Below, piece by piece: positions 56,195-64,000 of a DNA stretch of 64,000 bases. The DNA comes from Hanleya hanleyi (taxonomy: Eukaryota > Mollusca > Polyplacophora > Lepidopleurida > Hanleyidae), in NCBI GenBank assembly GCA_036873755.1, contig JAVTVY010045423.1, positions 62,001 to 126,000 of the forward strand, read 5' to 3'. The first letter of the stretch is position 1; every line of letters starts with the position of its first letter. The notes below the pieces were generated by a model. That model was given only the letters and a program-made list of their open reading frames with translations. It made no database searches and had not been told where the DNA came from. Made by a program: the position numbers and the translations under genes.

Positions 56195-58357
56195 ATGATT
56201 CACGATCATATCACTTTAAATTACTTAATGGGTTTAACTAACGCAACCAATAGTATACATAGCTTACGTACAGTTCTGTATGCGTTACCTCTGAGAGCTT
56301 TAAATCAAATAGCCAGAGATATACAACAATCTGCGTCTTCAGGAAATATAATACCATCAAAAATGAGTAAAGTATGTCAAGATATAGCGTATTTTCGGTT
56401 ATATCGTCCAGTGAACATAATCGAAACATCTCAAGATCGGCTTTTCTTGAAACTAAACTACTTAGATAAAGGACTGGACATCATTAATTTACCTCGAATC
56501 CTGAATGATCCAGAGGTACGCAACGCTGTACCAAACTATTTCAAGTTCACAGAACCTCCTTGCATTTCATATAATTATACTAAATCTATAGCCACCAAAA
56601 TATTCAATTACTCCAATGCTGTCAAGGAGTTTGACTGGAACTTATACACGTCAGGAGGCTATAGTTGTGATTGTGAATTGTCGAACTTTATCTATGCACC
56701 ATGCAAACATATTGTGACTGGTGACCTTGATGTGGTGAGTGATAAGGATCTGAAATTACTCCTGATAAAAGGACCTAAATATAGAGAGCCGAGCAGAATA
56801 AATCTGAAGGCCGACCAGAAGATAGTCCTGTCTGCATTAGAACAGTACGTTATTGATTGGTCTAAGCGAGAAAAAGTTGAACCTACAGTACTCGCTGATT
56901 GGCTGGACCTCACCAAGAGCAAGGTCGTTGAAACAATCCGCCATATTGACAGAAGTACTCTTCCCCAAACAAAACAAGTACTGAGAAACCTCAATTCGCA
57001 AGAAGTTCTAGCAAATCTCCAGAGTAAATTCGTCATAGTCCCAGCAGACAAAGCTCCGAATAATATAATATTCATATGTAAATATTACTATTACCAGGCG
57101 CTGGTTAAAGAATTGAGTGTAGACATATCTTCATCAAATACGTCTACTTACTCCCAAACTGCATTTACTCTGGAAGATTTATTTAACAATCACAAAAAGT
57201 TTCTCAGGGAAAGAGGTATTTGTCTTCCAACCAATCATAACGACATACCAAAAATATACTGGACTCCTAAAATGCATAAATCACCATACAAAGCTAGATT
57301 CATAGCTGGTTCTAGAAGCTGCACCACCAAGCTTCTTTCAACCCTATTGACGAGGGCCCTTCAGGAGGTAAAAGCATTTTGGGAAAGGTATTGCGCCACT
57401 ATTTCTAAGAACTCTGGCGTTGAATGTATGTGGATATTGAAAAACTCAAAATGTCTTACGGAAGAACTTGATGCTAAAGGTCACATACCGTACCGACATG
57501 TATCCACATGGGATTTCTCGACTCTCTATACTACAATCCCTCATCAGGACCTTATTGACCGTATAAGTTCATTAATAGTATGTGTGTTCAGGAAAACTGA
57601 TCGTAGATATATTAATGTCGGAAGCCATAAAGCATTCTTTAGCTCGACTACATACAAGAGATATCAGTCATGGGATGTTTCTTTGTTTATAGAGTTGCTC
57701 GAATTTCTCATTAAAAATATCTATGTGAAATTTGGCAACACAATATATCAGCAGCATATAGGTATTCCAATGGGTACTAATTGTGCACCCCTATTGGCTG
57801 ACCTGTATCTGTTCTCTTATGAATATGACTATATGCAGGCGCTTTCAAAAACCGATCCATTCAAAGCCCGTTCCTTCTCATTCACCAAACGCTATATAGA
57901 CGATCTTCTCGCTGTGGATAATCGCTATATAAATGACGCAGTGAAGGATATATATCCACCTTCACTGGATTTGAAGGAAACTACAGATAGCCCTACAGGC
58001 ACATCTTATTTAGATCTCTATCTCTATAAAAATGAAGCGGGCATTCTCTCTCGTCGACTTTATGACAAAAGAGATGATTACAATTTCGACATCGTAAACT
58101 ATCCCTTTTTGGATAGTAATATTCCAGTGGGACCTGCATATGGCGTATACATATCTCGCTTAGTAGCATTTGCTAGATCCTGTGTTAAATGTGATGATTT
58201 TAACCAACGTCACAGAACATTGTTGCAGAAACTTATAAAACAGGGCTATTCCACCAAGCGCCTCCACTCAAAGTTTCTCAAATTTGGCGATACATATCGC
58301 ATGCTGATAGCAAAATACGAACGTAGCGTGCAAGATCTATGGCGCTACGTTTCGTAA
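56195..58357 (+). CDS. Naiad reverse transcriptase ORF
   Basis: 720 codons, intact. Near residues 154-158 it has GYSCDCELS (CxC linker). Then come the fingers IPKIYWTPKMHKSPYKARF and AGSRSCTTKLLSTLL, motif A TWDFSTLYTTIPHQDL, motif B QQHIGIPMGTNCAPLLADLY, motif C FTKRYIDDLLAVDN and the GTSYLDLYLYK strand. This is a telomerase-related Penelope RT. The ATG at 56195 may not be the true start. The same frame continues upstream past an in-frame TAG at 56174 into the nuclease end, so the original product was one fused protein. Selenocysteine is known in some Naiads, but no in-frame TGA occurs in this ORF. Confidence 0.93.
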   Translation: MIHDHITLNYLMGLTNATNSIHSLRTVLYALPLRALNQIARDIQQSASSGNIIPSKMSKVCQDIAYFRLYRPVNIIETSQDRLFLKLNYLDKGLDIINLPRILNDPEVRNAVPNYFKFTEPPCISYNYTKSIATKIFNYSNAVKEFDWNLYTSGGYSCDCELSNFIYAPCKHIVTGDLDVVSDKDLKLLLIKGPKYREPSRINLKADQKIVLSALEQYVIDWSKREKVEPTVLADWLDLTKSKVVETIRHIDRSTLPQTKQVLRNLNSQEVLANLQSKFVIVPADKAPNNIIFICKYYYYQALVKELSVDISSSNTSTYSQTAFTLEDLFNNHKKFLRERGICLPTNHNDIPKIYWTPKMHKSPYKARFIAGSRSCTTKLLSTLLTRALQEVKAFWERYCATISKNSGVECMWILKNSKCLTEELDAKGHIPYRHVSTWDFSTLYTTIPHQDLIDRISSLIVCVFRKTDRRYINVGSHKAFFSSTTYKRYQSWDVSLFIELLEFLIKNIYVKFGNTIYQQHIGIPMGTNCAPLLADLYLFSYEYDYMQALSKTDPFKARSFSFTKRYIDDLLAVDNRYINDAVKDIYPPSLDLKETTDSPTGTSYLDLYLYKNEAGILSRRLYDKRDDYNFDIVNYPFLDSNIPVGPAYGVYISRLVAFARSCVKCDDFNQRHRTLLQKLIKQGYSTKRLHSKFLKFGDTYRMLIAKYERSVQDLWRYVS

Positions 58358-58758
58358 CTTGTGTCTAATTCCGCTTAACCCGGGGCTAGGGGCCGTATGA
58401 ACCCATGTACTTCAAGATCCTCATGGTACTCATATGAACAGTCACAATCAAAGCGTGACTGAGATACATCTTTTTTTAGATGACGACTCTATAACGAATA
58501 TTATGGATTAAGAATACTCATCAGCGATACGGATTTGATATTTTTGGAACATCATGATGTCTTGCCGGCATCATTGAAAACTGTTGACCGCTTCTCTCTT
58601 GCAGGAAACAAGCTTATGTTTATGTATACTATGATTGTCTTTTTGAATTTGGTGCTAATACTGTTATATGGAATATGAAATAGGTCTTTGGATTATGGAC
58701 GCGGATATTCTCTAATGGACGACGGCTGGATTATGGATGACGGACTAGACGCTTGTAA
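58358..58758 (+). repeat. Naiad 3' UTR with pseudo-LTR
   Basis: 58410-58758 matches the nested copy 4206-4552. 58622-58758 matches the 5' pseudo-LTR. It ends at CGCTTGTAA. Confidence 0.88.
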
Positions 58759-59070
58759 CTAAGTTATATCTGAATTGTCCCGTTACACGAAGTTATATCT
58801 GAGTTGTCTCGGTACACGAAGTTATATCTGAGTTCTCTCGGTACACGAAAATATATCTGAATTGTCCCGGTATACGAAATTATATCTGAGTTGATCCGGT
58901 GTACGAAGTATAACTGAATTGTTCCGGTGCACAAAGTATATCTGAATTGAACCGGTGTACGAAGTATATCTGAACTGTTCCGGTGCGCAAAGTATATCTG
59001 AATTGAACCGGTGTACGAAGTATAACTGAATTGTTCCAGTGTTCGAAGTATATCTGAATTGTCCGTACTC
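58759..59070. repeat. Tandem array, ~27-30-bp unit (GAAGTATATCTGAATTGTCCCGGTGTAC)
   Basis: About 11 units immediately after the Naiad 3' end. The base pattern TTGAATTGTACAC just left of the Naiad 5' end (55203-55215) looks like a piece of the same unit. Minus frames at 58764-59166 are repeat products. Confidence 0.88.
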
Positions 59071-59249
59071 ACCGTTCGTCAGGCTGAATAGTATCCGCAC
59101 AGGTAAGTAATTCCACTGAATAGTGTGTTCACAAGTAAGTAAGTCCGCTGAATAGTGCACACACAAGTAAGTAAGTCCACTGAATAGTGCACACTCAAGT
59201 TAGTCATTCCACTGGATAGTTCATGCACAGGTGAGTAACTTCTATCTGT
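59071..59249. repeat. Tandem array, ~33-bp unit (ACAAGTAAGTAAGTCCACTGAATAGTGCAC)
   Basis: Four or five units (59095-59235), related to degenerate units at 55140-55200. Confidence 0.85.
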
Positions 59250-59532
59250 ATTGTACGAGTGAGATAATGCGTAAATGAGTCCAGGCCGTCTGTCAGTCGC
59301 ACAGAAGTTTCTGAGAAGTTACACAATAGCGGACAAATTTAGACTGGCTATTCTGATACCACAGACACTGATTTGTACTGCACCGTAAAACTGTCTGGAC
59401 TGGTCAATCTTGACCACGCAAGCATATATAACCTATGTCAGGCCTAACCACTCCATAAATGCCAGACCTCACTAATCGATCAAATAATGAATTTCACATT
59501 TTAGTCGATCTCTCGTGACTCTCGTCACGACA
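59250..59532 (-). repeat. Candidate 3' LTR of the BEL/Pao element
   Basis: On the minus strand a purine-rich GGGGAG precedes TGTCGTGACGAGAG at 59532, right after the pol stop, as expected for a polypurine tract and LTR start. A TTATATATGC box lies near 59423-59433. The far end and the second LTR are not determinable here (the other LTR is off the window), so the extent is a guess. Confidence 0.4.
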
Positions 59533-59550
59533 CTCCCCAAGCACGAAAAA

Positions 59551-60153
59551 TCAGTTTAGCTGCTGTGATACCAGTTTTCTAGCTTCAACAGCAGCTGATC
59601 TTGCAGGTGGTCTTATAGTTACATTTTCTGGGCGTTTCTGTTTCAGCAGGTGGGTGTCATCAGTTGGGGTATTTGGACACTCGATAGGACAGAGTAAGCA
59701 CAATGGTCTGTTGATCGTTTCCTGGGAAGGTAGCAGAATCGTTGCAGATCTAACATTACCATCCCTACCAGCTATCACACTTTGTATTTCCCCGAGTCGC
59801 CATGCAGCACGAGGAAGATCATCCTTGACCAGAACAATATCACCTGTCTTAGGTTCAAAGATAGACTGATTCCTGGGTCCCTTCAAATGCGATTGTGTCC
59901 GTTCTCTCAGGCTAGTCAGATACTCATTTCTCCAAGAGTTCCAAAAGGCTTCCAGATGCCTTTGTCCTTTTCTCCACATCTGGACTACCTTGTCTGCTGA
60001 GCTAACAGTTGGTTGGTAATCTGGATCGGTAAGATCAATGGCCACTTCAGGGAATGCAGTTTTCGGATTCAATGCAAGAAAGTCTGATGGTGTGATTGTC
60101 GTGTTGGAATTTATGTCGTCATCGACATAAACCAAAGGTCTTGAGTTTACCAC
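59551..60153 (-). pseudogene. BEL/Pao integrase C-terminal domain (DUF5641-like)
   Basis: 200 codons with NSRPLVYVDDD, TPSDFLALN, MWRKGQRHLEAFWNSWRNEY, TGDIVLVKDDLPRAAWRLG and the VRSATILLPS end, the standard C-terminal segment of BEL/Pao integrases. In frame with the integrase core (60178-60573) across one TAG. Confidence 0.88.
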
Positions 60154-60177
60154 AGCTTGTACTTCATGAAGAAATGT

Positions 60178-60573
60178 CTATAACTGGTCAACAGTCAGCA
60201 AAGTCCTGCCAATGGCTTTACGTAGACATCTTTTGACGAGTCCAACCAGTCTCTCGTAGAACCCTCCCATCCAGGGGGATAACTCTGTTATAAATTGCCA
60301 CCTCACTCCTTGATCCGCCACATAATTTTTCACCTCTGGGTCCAGAACTATCTGTTTCCACATATTATCGATGACTGTTTTGGCCAACTTGAACTGTGGT
60401 GCGTTGTCTGATAGGATCTGCCTAGGTGCACGGTGACGAGTAACGAATCGTCGCAAACAGAGCAAAAATGGAGGGGTGGACATGTCTCTGACCAGTTCTA
60501 GATGTATAGCCCGAACAGCCATGCAAGTAAAGAGACACACCCAAACCTTTGTCACTTCTGTCGCATCCTTCAC
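60178..60573 (-). pseudogene. BEL/Pao integrase core
   Basis: 131 codons with CLFTCMAVRAIHLELV (first catalytic Asp region lies just upstream, in the GLDYLGPLYVKD stretch), ILSDNAPQFKLA (second Asp) and SPWMGGFYERLVGLVK (Glu). Ends at TAG 60178-60180, where related elements read through. Upstream frame is cut by a TAA. Confidence 0.88.
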
Positions 60574-60637
60574 ATAAAGGGGTCCAAGGTAGTCAAGTCC
60601 TGTGTATGTGAAAGGAGCAGACTGCGTTACTCTTTAT

Positions 60638-61999
60638 TTAGGCAATGGCGGCATAACTGGCATTTTGTACGGTCCGCCCTCGTGTCGTCGACAAATCGTA
60701 CAGTTCCGTAGGCCCTTCTTCACCACCGATCGACCTTGAGGGATCCAATATTCCTAGTGTTTGTGAAACACCTGAATGGAGAATGCTCTTATGATACTTC
60801 TCTATCACCAGAGTTGTGTACGGGTCAAGTTTTGGGAGCAATATAGGTGATTTCGTACCTGCTGAAAGTTCTGCATTTGTCAGTCTCCCATGGCAACGAA
60901 GTAGTTCTTCTGCATCTAACTGTAGACATAGCTGCTGCTGGAGATTATTTCTCTTGCTGTGTTGGATGGCTTCAATGACATCTTTGAAATTCCTTTGTTG
61001 AACGTTTTGAACCCACAAAAGTTTAGCCTTTGCTAGTTCCTGTGACGTCAGAGGACCTTTGTGGCCGTTTTGATTTTTTATTTTGCCAACGAACCTCAGG
61101 AGCCACGCTGTTACTAGTAACAGTATGGTAAGTGAAGAAAAGTTTTCAGCAGTCAGTCCGAAGGGAGTATTAGCCAAAACCGGGCCTTGATTGGCAGCGA
61201 GTTTTGCTTCGTATAGAACTTGTTTCTTTTTATCGCAAGCTGTGTTTTCGAGTACCTCTCGAGTAATCGGTGGAGTATTCCAAGTTGGCCACAATTCAAC
61301 AGGATGACTGAGCCATTCAGGACCATGGCACCAGGAGTTAGACTGGAGACTCTCCACAGTATCCCCTCTTGTTGCTATGTCGGCTGGATTTTCAGTTGTA
61401 GAGATGTACCGAAACTGAATATTGTTATGTGATCTGATCTCCCTCAATCGGTTTTCAACAAACAGAGTAAGTGGATTCTTGGTCTTAATCCAGCTAAGTA
61501 CACACTGTGAGTCTGTCCAGATTACTTTGAGTGAAATTGGAAGATTTAGTTCTTTCTGGGCAAATGTTAAAGCGCGAACGCCAAACAGAACAGCCAATAG
61601 TTCCAGTCTCGGCACAGTTACCTTTTTCGTTGGGGCCAAGCGAGTCTTGGAGAATACCAGATTGTTCTTCACACAAGCGTCTGTTGAAACCTGTAGGTAA
61701 ACAGCTGTAGCATAGGCACGTGTCGATGCATCACAGAAACACAGTAGTTGATACCTTATAGGCTGCAGTGTGGAGTTGAGACCTACAAACCTGGATATTT
61801 GCACTTCTGAGGTTCCCAATAGGTTATGCGAGATTTGACTCCATTTCTCGTGCTTTTCTTCGGGTAGAACAGCATCCCAACCGAACTTCTCAGTCCATAG
61901 TTCCCGTAGAAATAGTTTGGCTGTCAGAGATACAGGGCTGTAAAATCCAAGTGGGTCAAATAGAGAGGCAATAATCTTCAATACTTCTCTCTTTGTCAA
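60638..61999 (-). pseudogene. BEL/Pao RT thumb, RNase H and integrase zinc region
   Basis: 453 codons. It starts with EVLKIIASLFDPLGFYSPV, characteristic of BEL/Pao (Peptidase_A17 family region). RNase H motifs follow: LLCFCDASTRAYATAVYLQV, LELLAVLFGVRAL, WTDSQCVLSWIKTK and ENPADIATRG. The last part approaches the integrase zinc finger with KYHKSILHSGVSQTLG, after which the frame is lost near 60755 although the expected C..C zinc site is still visible in the next frame. Confidence 0.88.
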
Positions 62000-62159
62000 A
62001 GGTTTGGTTCACTATCTCTGGAACTGAAACTCTAAGAACATCCTGTCGCACGAGCCACGGAATACCAAGAACAGTTAGTTCACTCCGTTTGTCCTGGTCT
62101 TTCTCAGGTATGCAGTCTGCAAGATCTGTTGAATTAGTAGCCCACTCACGGAGATTCAT
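61956..62159 (-). pseudogene. BEL/Pao RT connecting segment
   Basis: 67 codons with MNLREWATNS and LTVLGIPW, which sit between the RT palm and the LFDPLGF motif in BEL/Pao pol. Frameshifted at both ends. Confidence 0.75.
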
Positions 62160-62197
62160 AAATGCACCATGGAAAATCTTTTTACTCTCGTCGTACT

Positions 62198-62998
62198 CTA
62201 TTCAAGTGTGTTACATCCAGTGACCAAGTTATCCACATAGATGTCCTGTTCTATCTTCATTGATGTAGGGGTCCCTACTTTCGCCATGTGATAGGCAACT
62301 GTAGCGCCAAGCAAGAAAGGGCTAGATATAACACCGAAAGCGACTCTGCAAAATCTGTAGATTTGAGTGTTATCATCTGCTTGAGGAATGTGGGGATTCT
62401 TTAACCACAGAAATCTGGTCACGTCCCGATCAGGATTTTGCAAACCAACCTGCAGGAATGCCTTCTCGATGTCTGCCACTAGTGCTATTTGAAATGTCCG
62501 GAAATGTAACAAAAGTCCACATAGATCGTGCAGCATGATGGGACCACGATGGAGGCATTCATTAAGACTTTTGTTGCTCTTCTTGAACTTTGCAGAGGCG
62601 TCGTAAACTACCCTAACTTTGGCTGTGACCTTTGTAGGAGTAATCACTGCGTGGTGGGGAATATAGTGCTTGCGAGGACCCTCTGCGGTTGTCTCAGTTA
62701 CCTTTTCTATAATTCCCTTATGTTCCTGTTCCTCTATGATCGAACTGTATTTCTGGAGAAGGTCGGGATTTTTACCAAGTCTCTGCATTAAGGATTTGAA
62801 TCTACCTTGTGCTAGACCATAATTTTCTGGCAAGTCCGGGTTTTCGTCTTTCCATGGCCAAGTGACGTAGTATCGACCGTCTTCACATTTGACAGATTGA
62901 TTGAAAGTTGTAAGAGCATTGTCGTCGCCAGTTTCTTGAGCGGAATCCCTGATGCCTATGGTTTCTAAGTTCCAAAACTCTTCTAAATTGGTTTGAGC
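62198..62998 (-). pseudogene. BEL/Pao reverse transcriptase, 5' end cut by minisatellite
   Basis: An open frame from about 62998 (LEEFWNLETIGI region, then YYVTWPWKDENP, LPENYGLAQGR). RT proper: KHYIPHHAVITP, VRVVYDASAKF, LVADIEKAFLQVGL (motif A), RFCRVAFGVISSPFLLGATV (motif B) and YVDNLVTG (motif C). The frame ends in TAG just past motif C. The first codons lie directly at the minisatellite border. Confidence 0.9.
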
Positions 62999-64000
62999 TG
63001 GAGTGATGCATCAGGAGCTGGAGTGATGCATCAGGAGCTGGAGTGATGCGTCAGGAGCTGGAGTGATGCATCAGGAGCTGGAGTGATGCATCAGGAGCTG
63101 GAGTGATGCATCAGGAGCTGGAGTGATGCGTCAGGAGCTGGAGTGATGCGTCAGGAGCTGGAGTGATGCATCAGGAGCTGGAGTGATGCGTCAGGAGCTG
63201 GAGTGATGCATCAGGAGCTGGAGTGATGCGTCAGGAGCTGGAGTGATGCGTCAGGAGCTGGAGTGATGCGTCAGGAGCTGGAGTGATGCGTCAGGAGCTG
63301 GAGTGATGCGTCAGGAGCTGGAGTGATGCGTCAGGAGCTGGAGTGATGCGTCAGGAGCGTCAGGAGCTGGAGTGATGCGTCAGGAGCTGGAGTGATGCGT
63401 CAGGAGCTGGAGTGATGCGTCAGGAGCTGGAGTGATGCGTCAGGAGCTGGAGTGATGCATTAGGAGCTGGAGTGATGCATCAGGAGCTGGAGTGATGCGT
63501 CAGGAGCTGGAGTGATGCGTCAGGAGCTGGAGTGATGCATTAGGAGCTGGAGTGATGCATCAGGAGCTGGAGTGATGCGTCAGGAGCTGGAGTGATGCGT
63601 CAGGAGCTGGAGTGATGCATTAGGAGCTGGAGTGATGCATCAGTCAGGAGCTGGAGTGATGCGTCAGGAGCTGGTGATGGAGCTGGAGTGATGCATCAGG
63701 AGCTGGAGTGATGCGTCAGGAGCTGGAGTGATGCGTCAGGAGCTGGAGTGATGCGTCAGGAGCTGGAGTGATGCATCAGGAGCTGGAGTGATGCGTCAGG
63801 AGCTGGAGTGATGCGTCAGGAGCTGGAGTGATGCATTAGGAGCTGGAGTGATGCATCAGGAGCTGGAGTGATGCGTCAGGAGCTGGAGTGATGCGTCAGG
63901 AGCTGGAGTGATGCATTAGGAGCTGGAGTGATGCATCAGGAGCTGGAGTGATGCGTCAGGAGCTGGAGTGATGCGTCAGGAGCTGGAGTGATGCATTAGG
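62996..64000. repeat. Minisatellite, 20-bp unit (TCAGGAGCTGGAGTGATGCA), runs off right edge
   Basis: About 50 units with A/G (GCAT/GCGT) and TC/TT variants. A four-unit (80-bp) higher-order pattern (catTAgg, catCAgg, cgtCAgg, cgtCAgg) repeats at 63455-63630 and again from 63820. The first unit abuts the BEL/Pao pol frame at GAGCTGG, suggesting it grew from element sequence. 20 is not a multiple of 3 and one minus frame has a TGA per unit, so it is not coding. Confidence 0.96.

Larger units (their letters stand above)
55216..58760 (+). mobile_element. Naiad-type Penelope-like element with N-terminal GIY-YIG nuclease
   Basis: About 3.5 kb, plus strand. A 5' pseudo-LTR (55216-55352) repeats the last ~137 bases of the element (58622-58758). 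The nuclease ORF precedes the RT ORF, the permuted order of the Naiad group, and the RT ORF contains a CDC (CxC) motif as described for that group. One frameshift (at about 55955) and one in-frame TAG (56174-56176) interrupt an otherwise open coding region. A truncated second copy is at 4206-4552. Confidence 0.9.
59551..62998 (-). mobile_element. BEL/Pao LTR retrotransposon pol region, broken
   Basis: Minus strand, domain order RT, RNase H, integrase, integrase C-terminal domain, which is the BEL/Pao order. Breaks: frameshift near 62170-62200, frame change near 61990-62010, frame change near 60750, in-frame TAA near 60633-60635, in-frame TAG at 60178-60180. The 5' part is replaced at about 62998 by a 20-bp minisatellite, so gag, protease and 5' LTR are not in the window. 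Confidence 0.9.

Noticed and set aside
55359..58357. Selenocysteine-coding Naiad
   Set aside because: No in-frame TGA is present; the breaks are a frameshift and a TAG.

Overview
This is eukaryotic nuclear DNA. It has spliceosomal exons with GT-AG borders, phase-1 extracellular-domain exons, large introns, and a dense load of animal retroelements and satellites. The mix (DIRS-like, Naiad-type and canonical Penelope-like elements, BEL/Pao, Tx1/L1-like and CR1/Jockey-like LINEs, a 2A-like motif) points to a marine invertebrate, most likely a lophotrochozoan such as a mollusc. I cannot name a species. There is no rRNA, CRISPR array or prokaryotic operon.

Host genes. The best host gene is on the minus strand. 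A signal-peptide exon (51736-51814), a CUB-like exon (32400-32918) and a terminal exon (29646-29968) have compatible phase-1 borders and sum to 921 nt, a 306-residue secreted protein. Its 18.8-kb first intron holds a LINE with a nested MITE, foldback elements, a SINE-like sequence and a 4.9-kb 22-bp satellite. Other exon evidence: a phase 1-1 LDL-receptor-class-A-like exon (11170-11337, minus), an exon-like segment present three times (11551-11655 minus; 21677-21793 and 28096-28218 plus), a reading frame with a signal-peptide-like start and a 2A-like DIEKNPGP motif (12221-12682, minus), and a weak CAP-like first exon (1300-1403, minus).

Layout. 1-1150: LINE fragment running off the left edge. 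2760-3480: degenerate 26-bp repeats. 3650-10253: a DIRS element with inverted terminal repeats and an internal complementary region, decayed ORFs, and a truncated Naiad copy inside it. 10770-10874: palindromic MITE. 13080-14590: ~165-bp satellite. 15390-18300: 5'-truncated Tx1/L1-like LINE. 20802-21612: foldback element. 21677-28218: canonical Penelope-like sequence in a large inverted structure, flanked by a ~117-bp direct repeat that duplicates the exon-like segment. 28290-29400: minisatellites. 29.6-51.8 kb: the CUB-like gene and its repeat-filled introns. 54190-59235: tandem repeats interrupted by a nearly complete Naiad element (55216-58760) with an N-terminal GIY-YIG nuclease. 59250-62998: broken BEL/Pao pol on the minus strand. 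62996-64000: a 20-bp minisatellite that cuts into that pol and runs off the right edge.

Most of the sequence is transposon-derived and decayed. Very long open frames at 43.7-48.7 kb are a by-product of a stop-free 22-bp repeat, not genes. Unrecognised stretches are listed as such.
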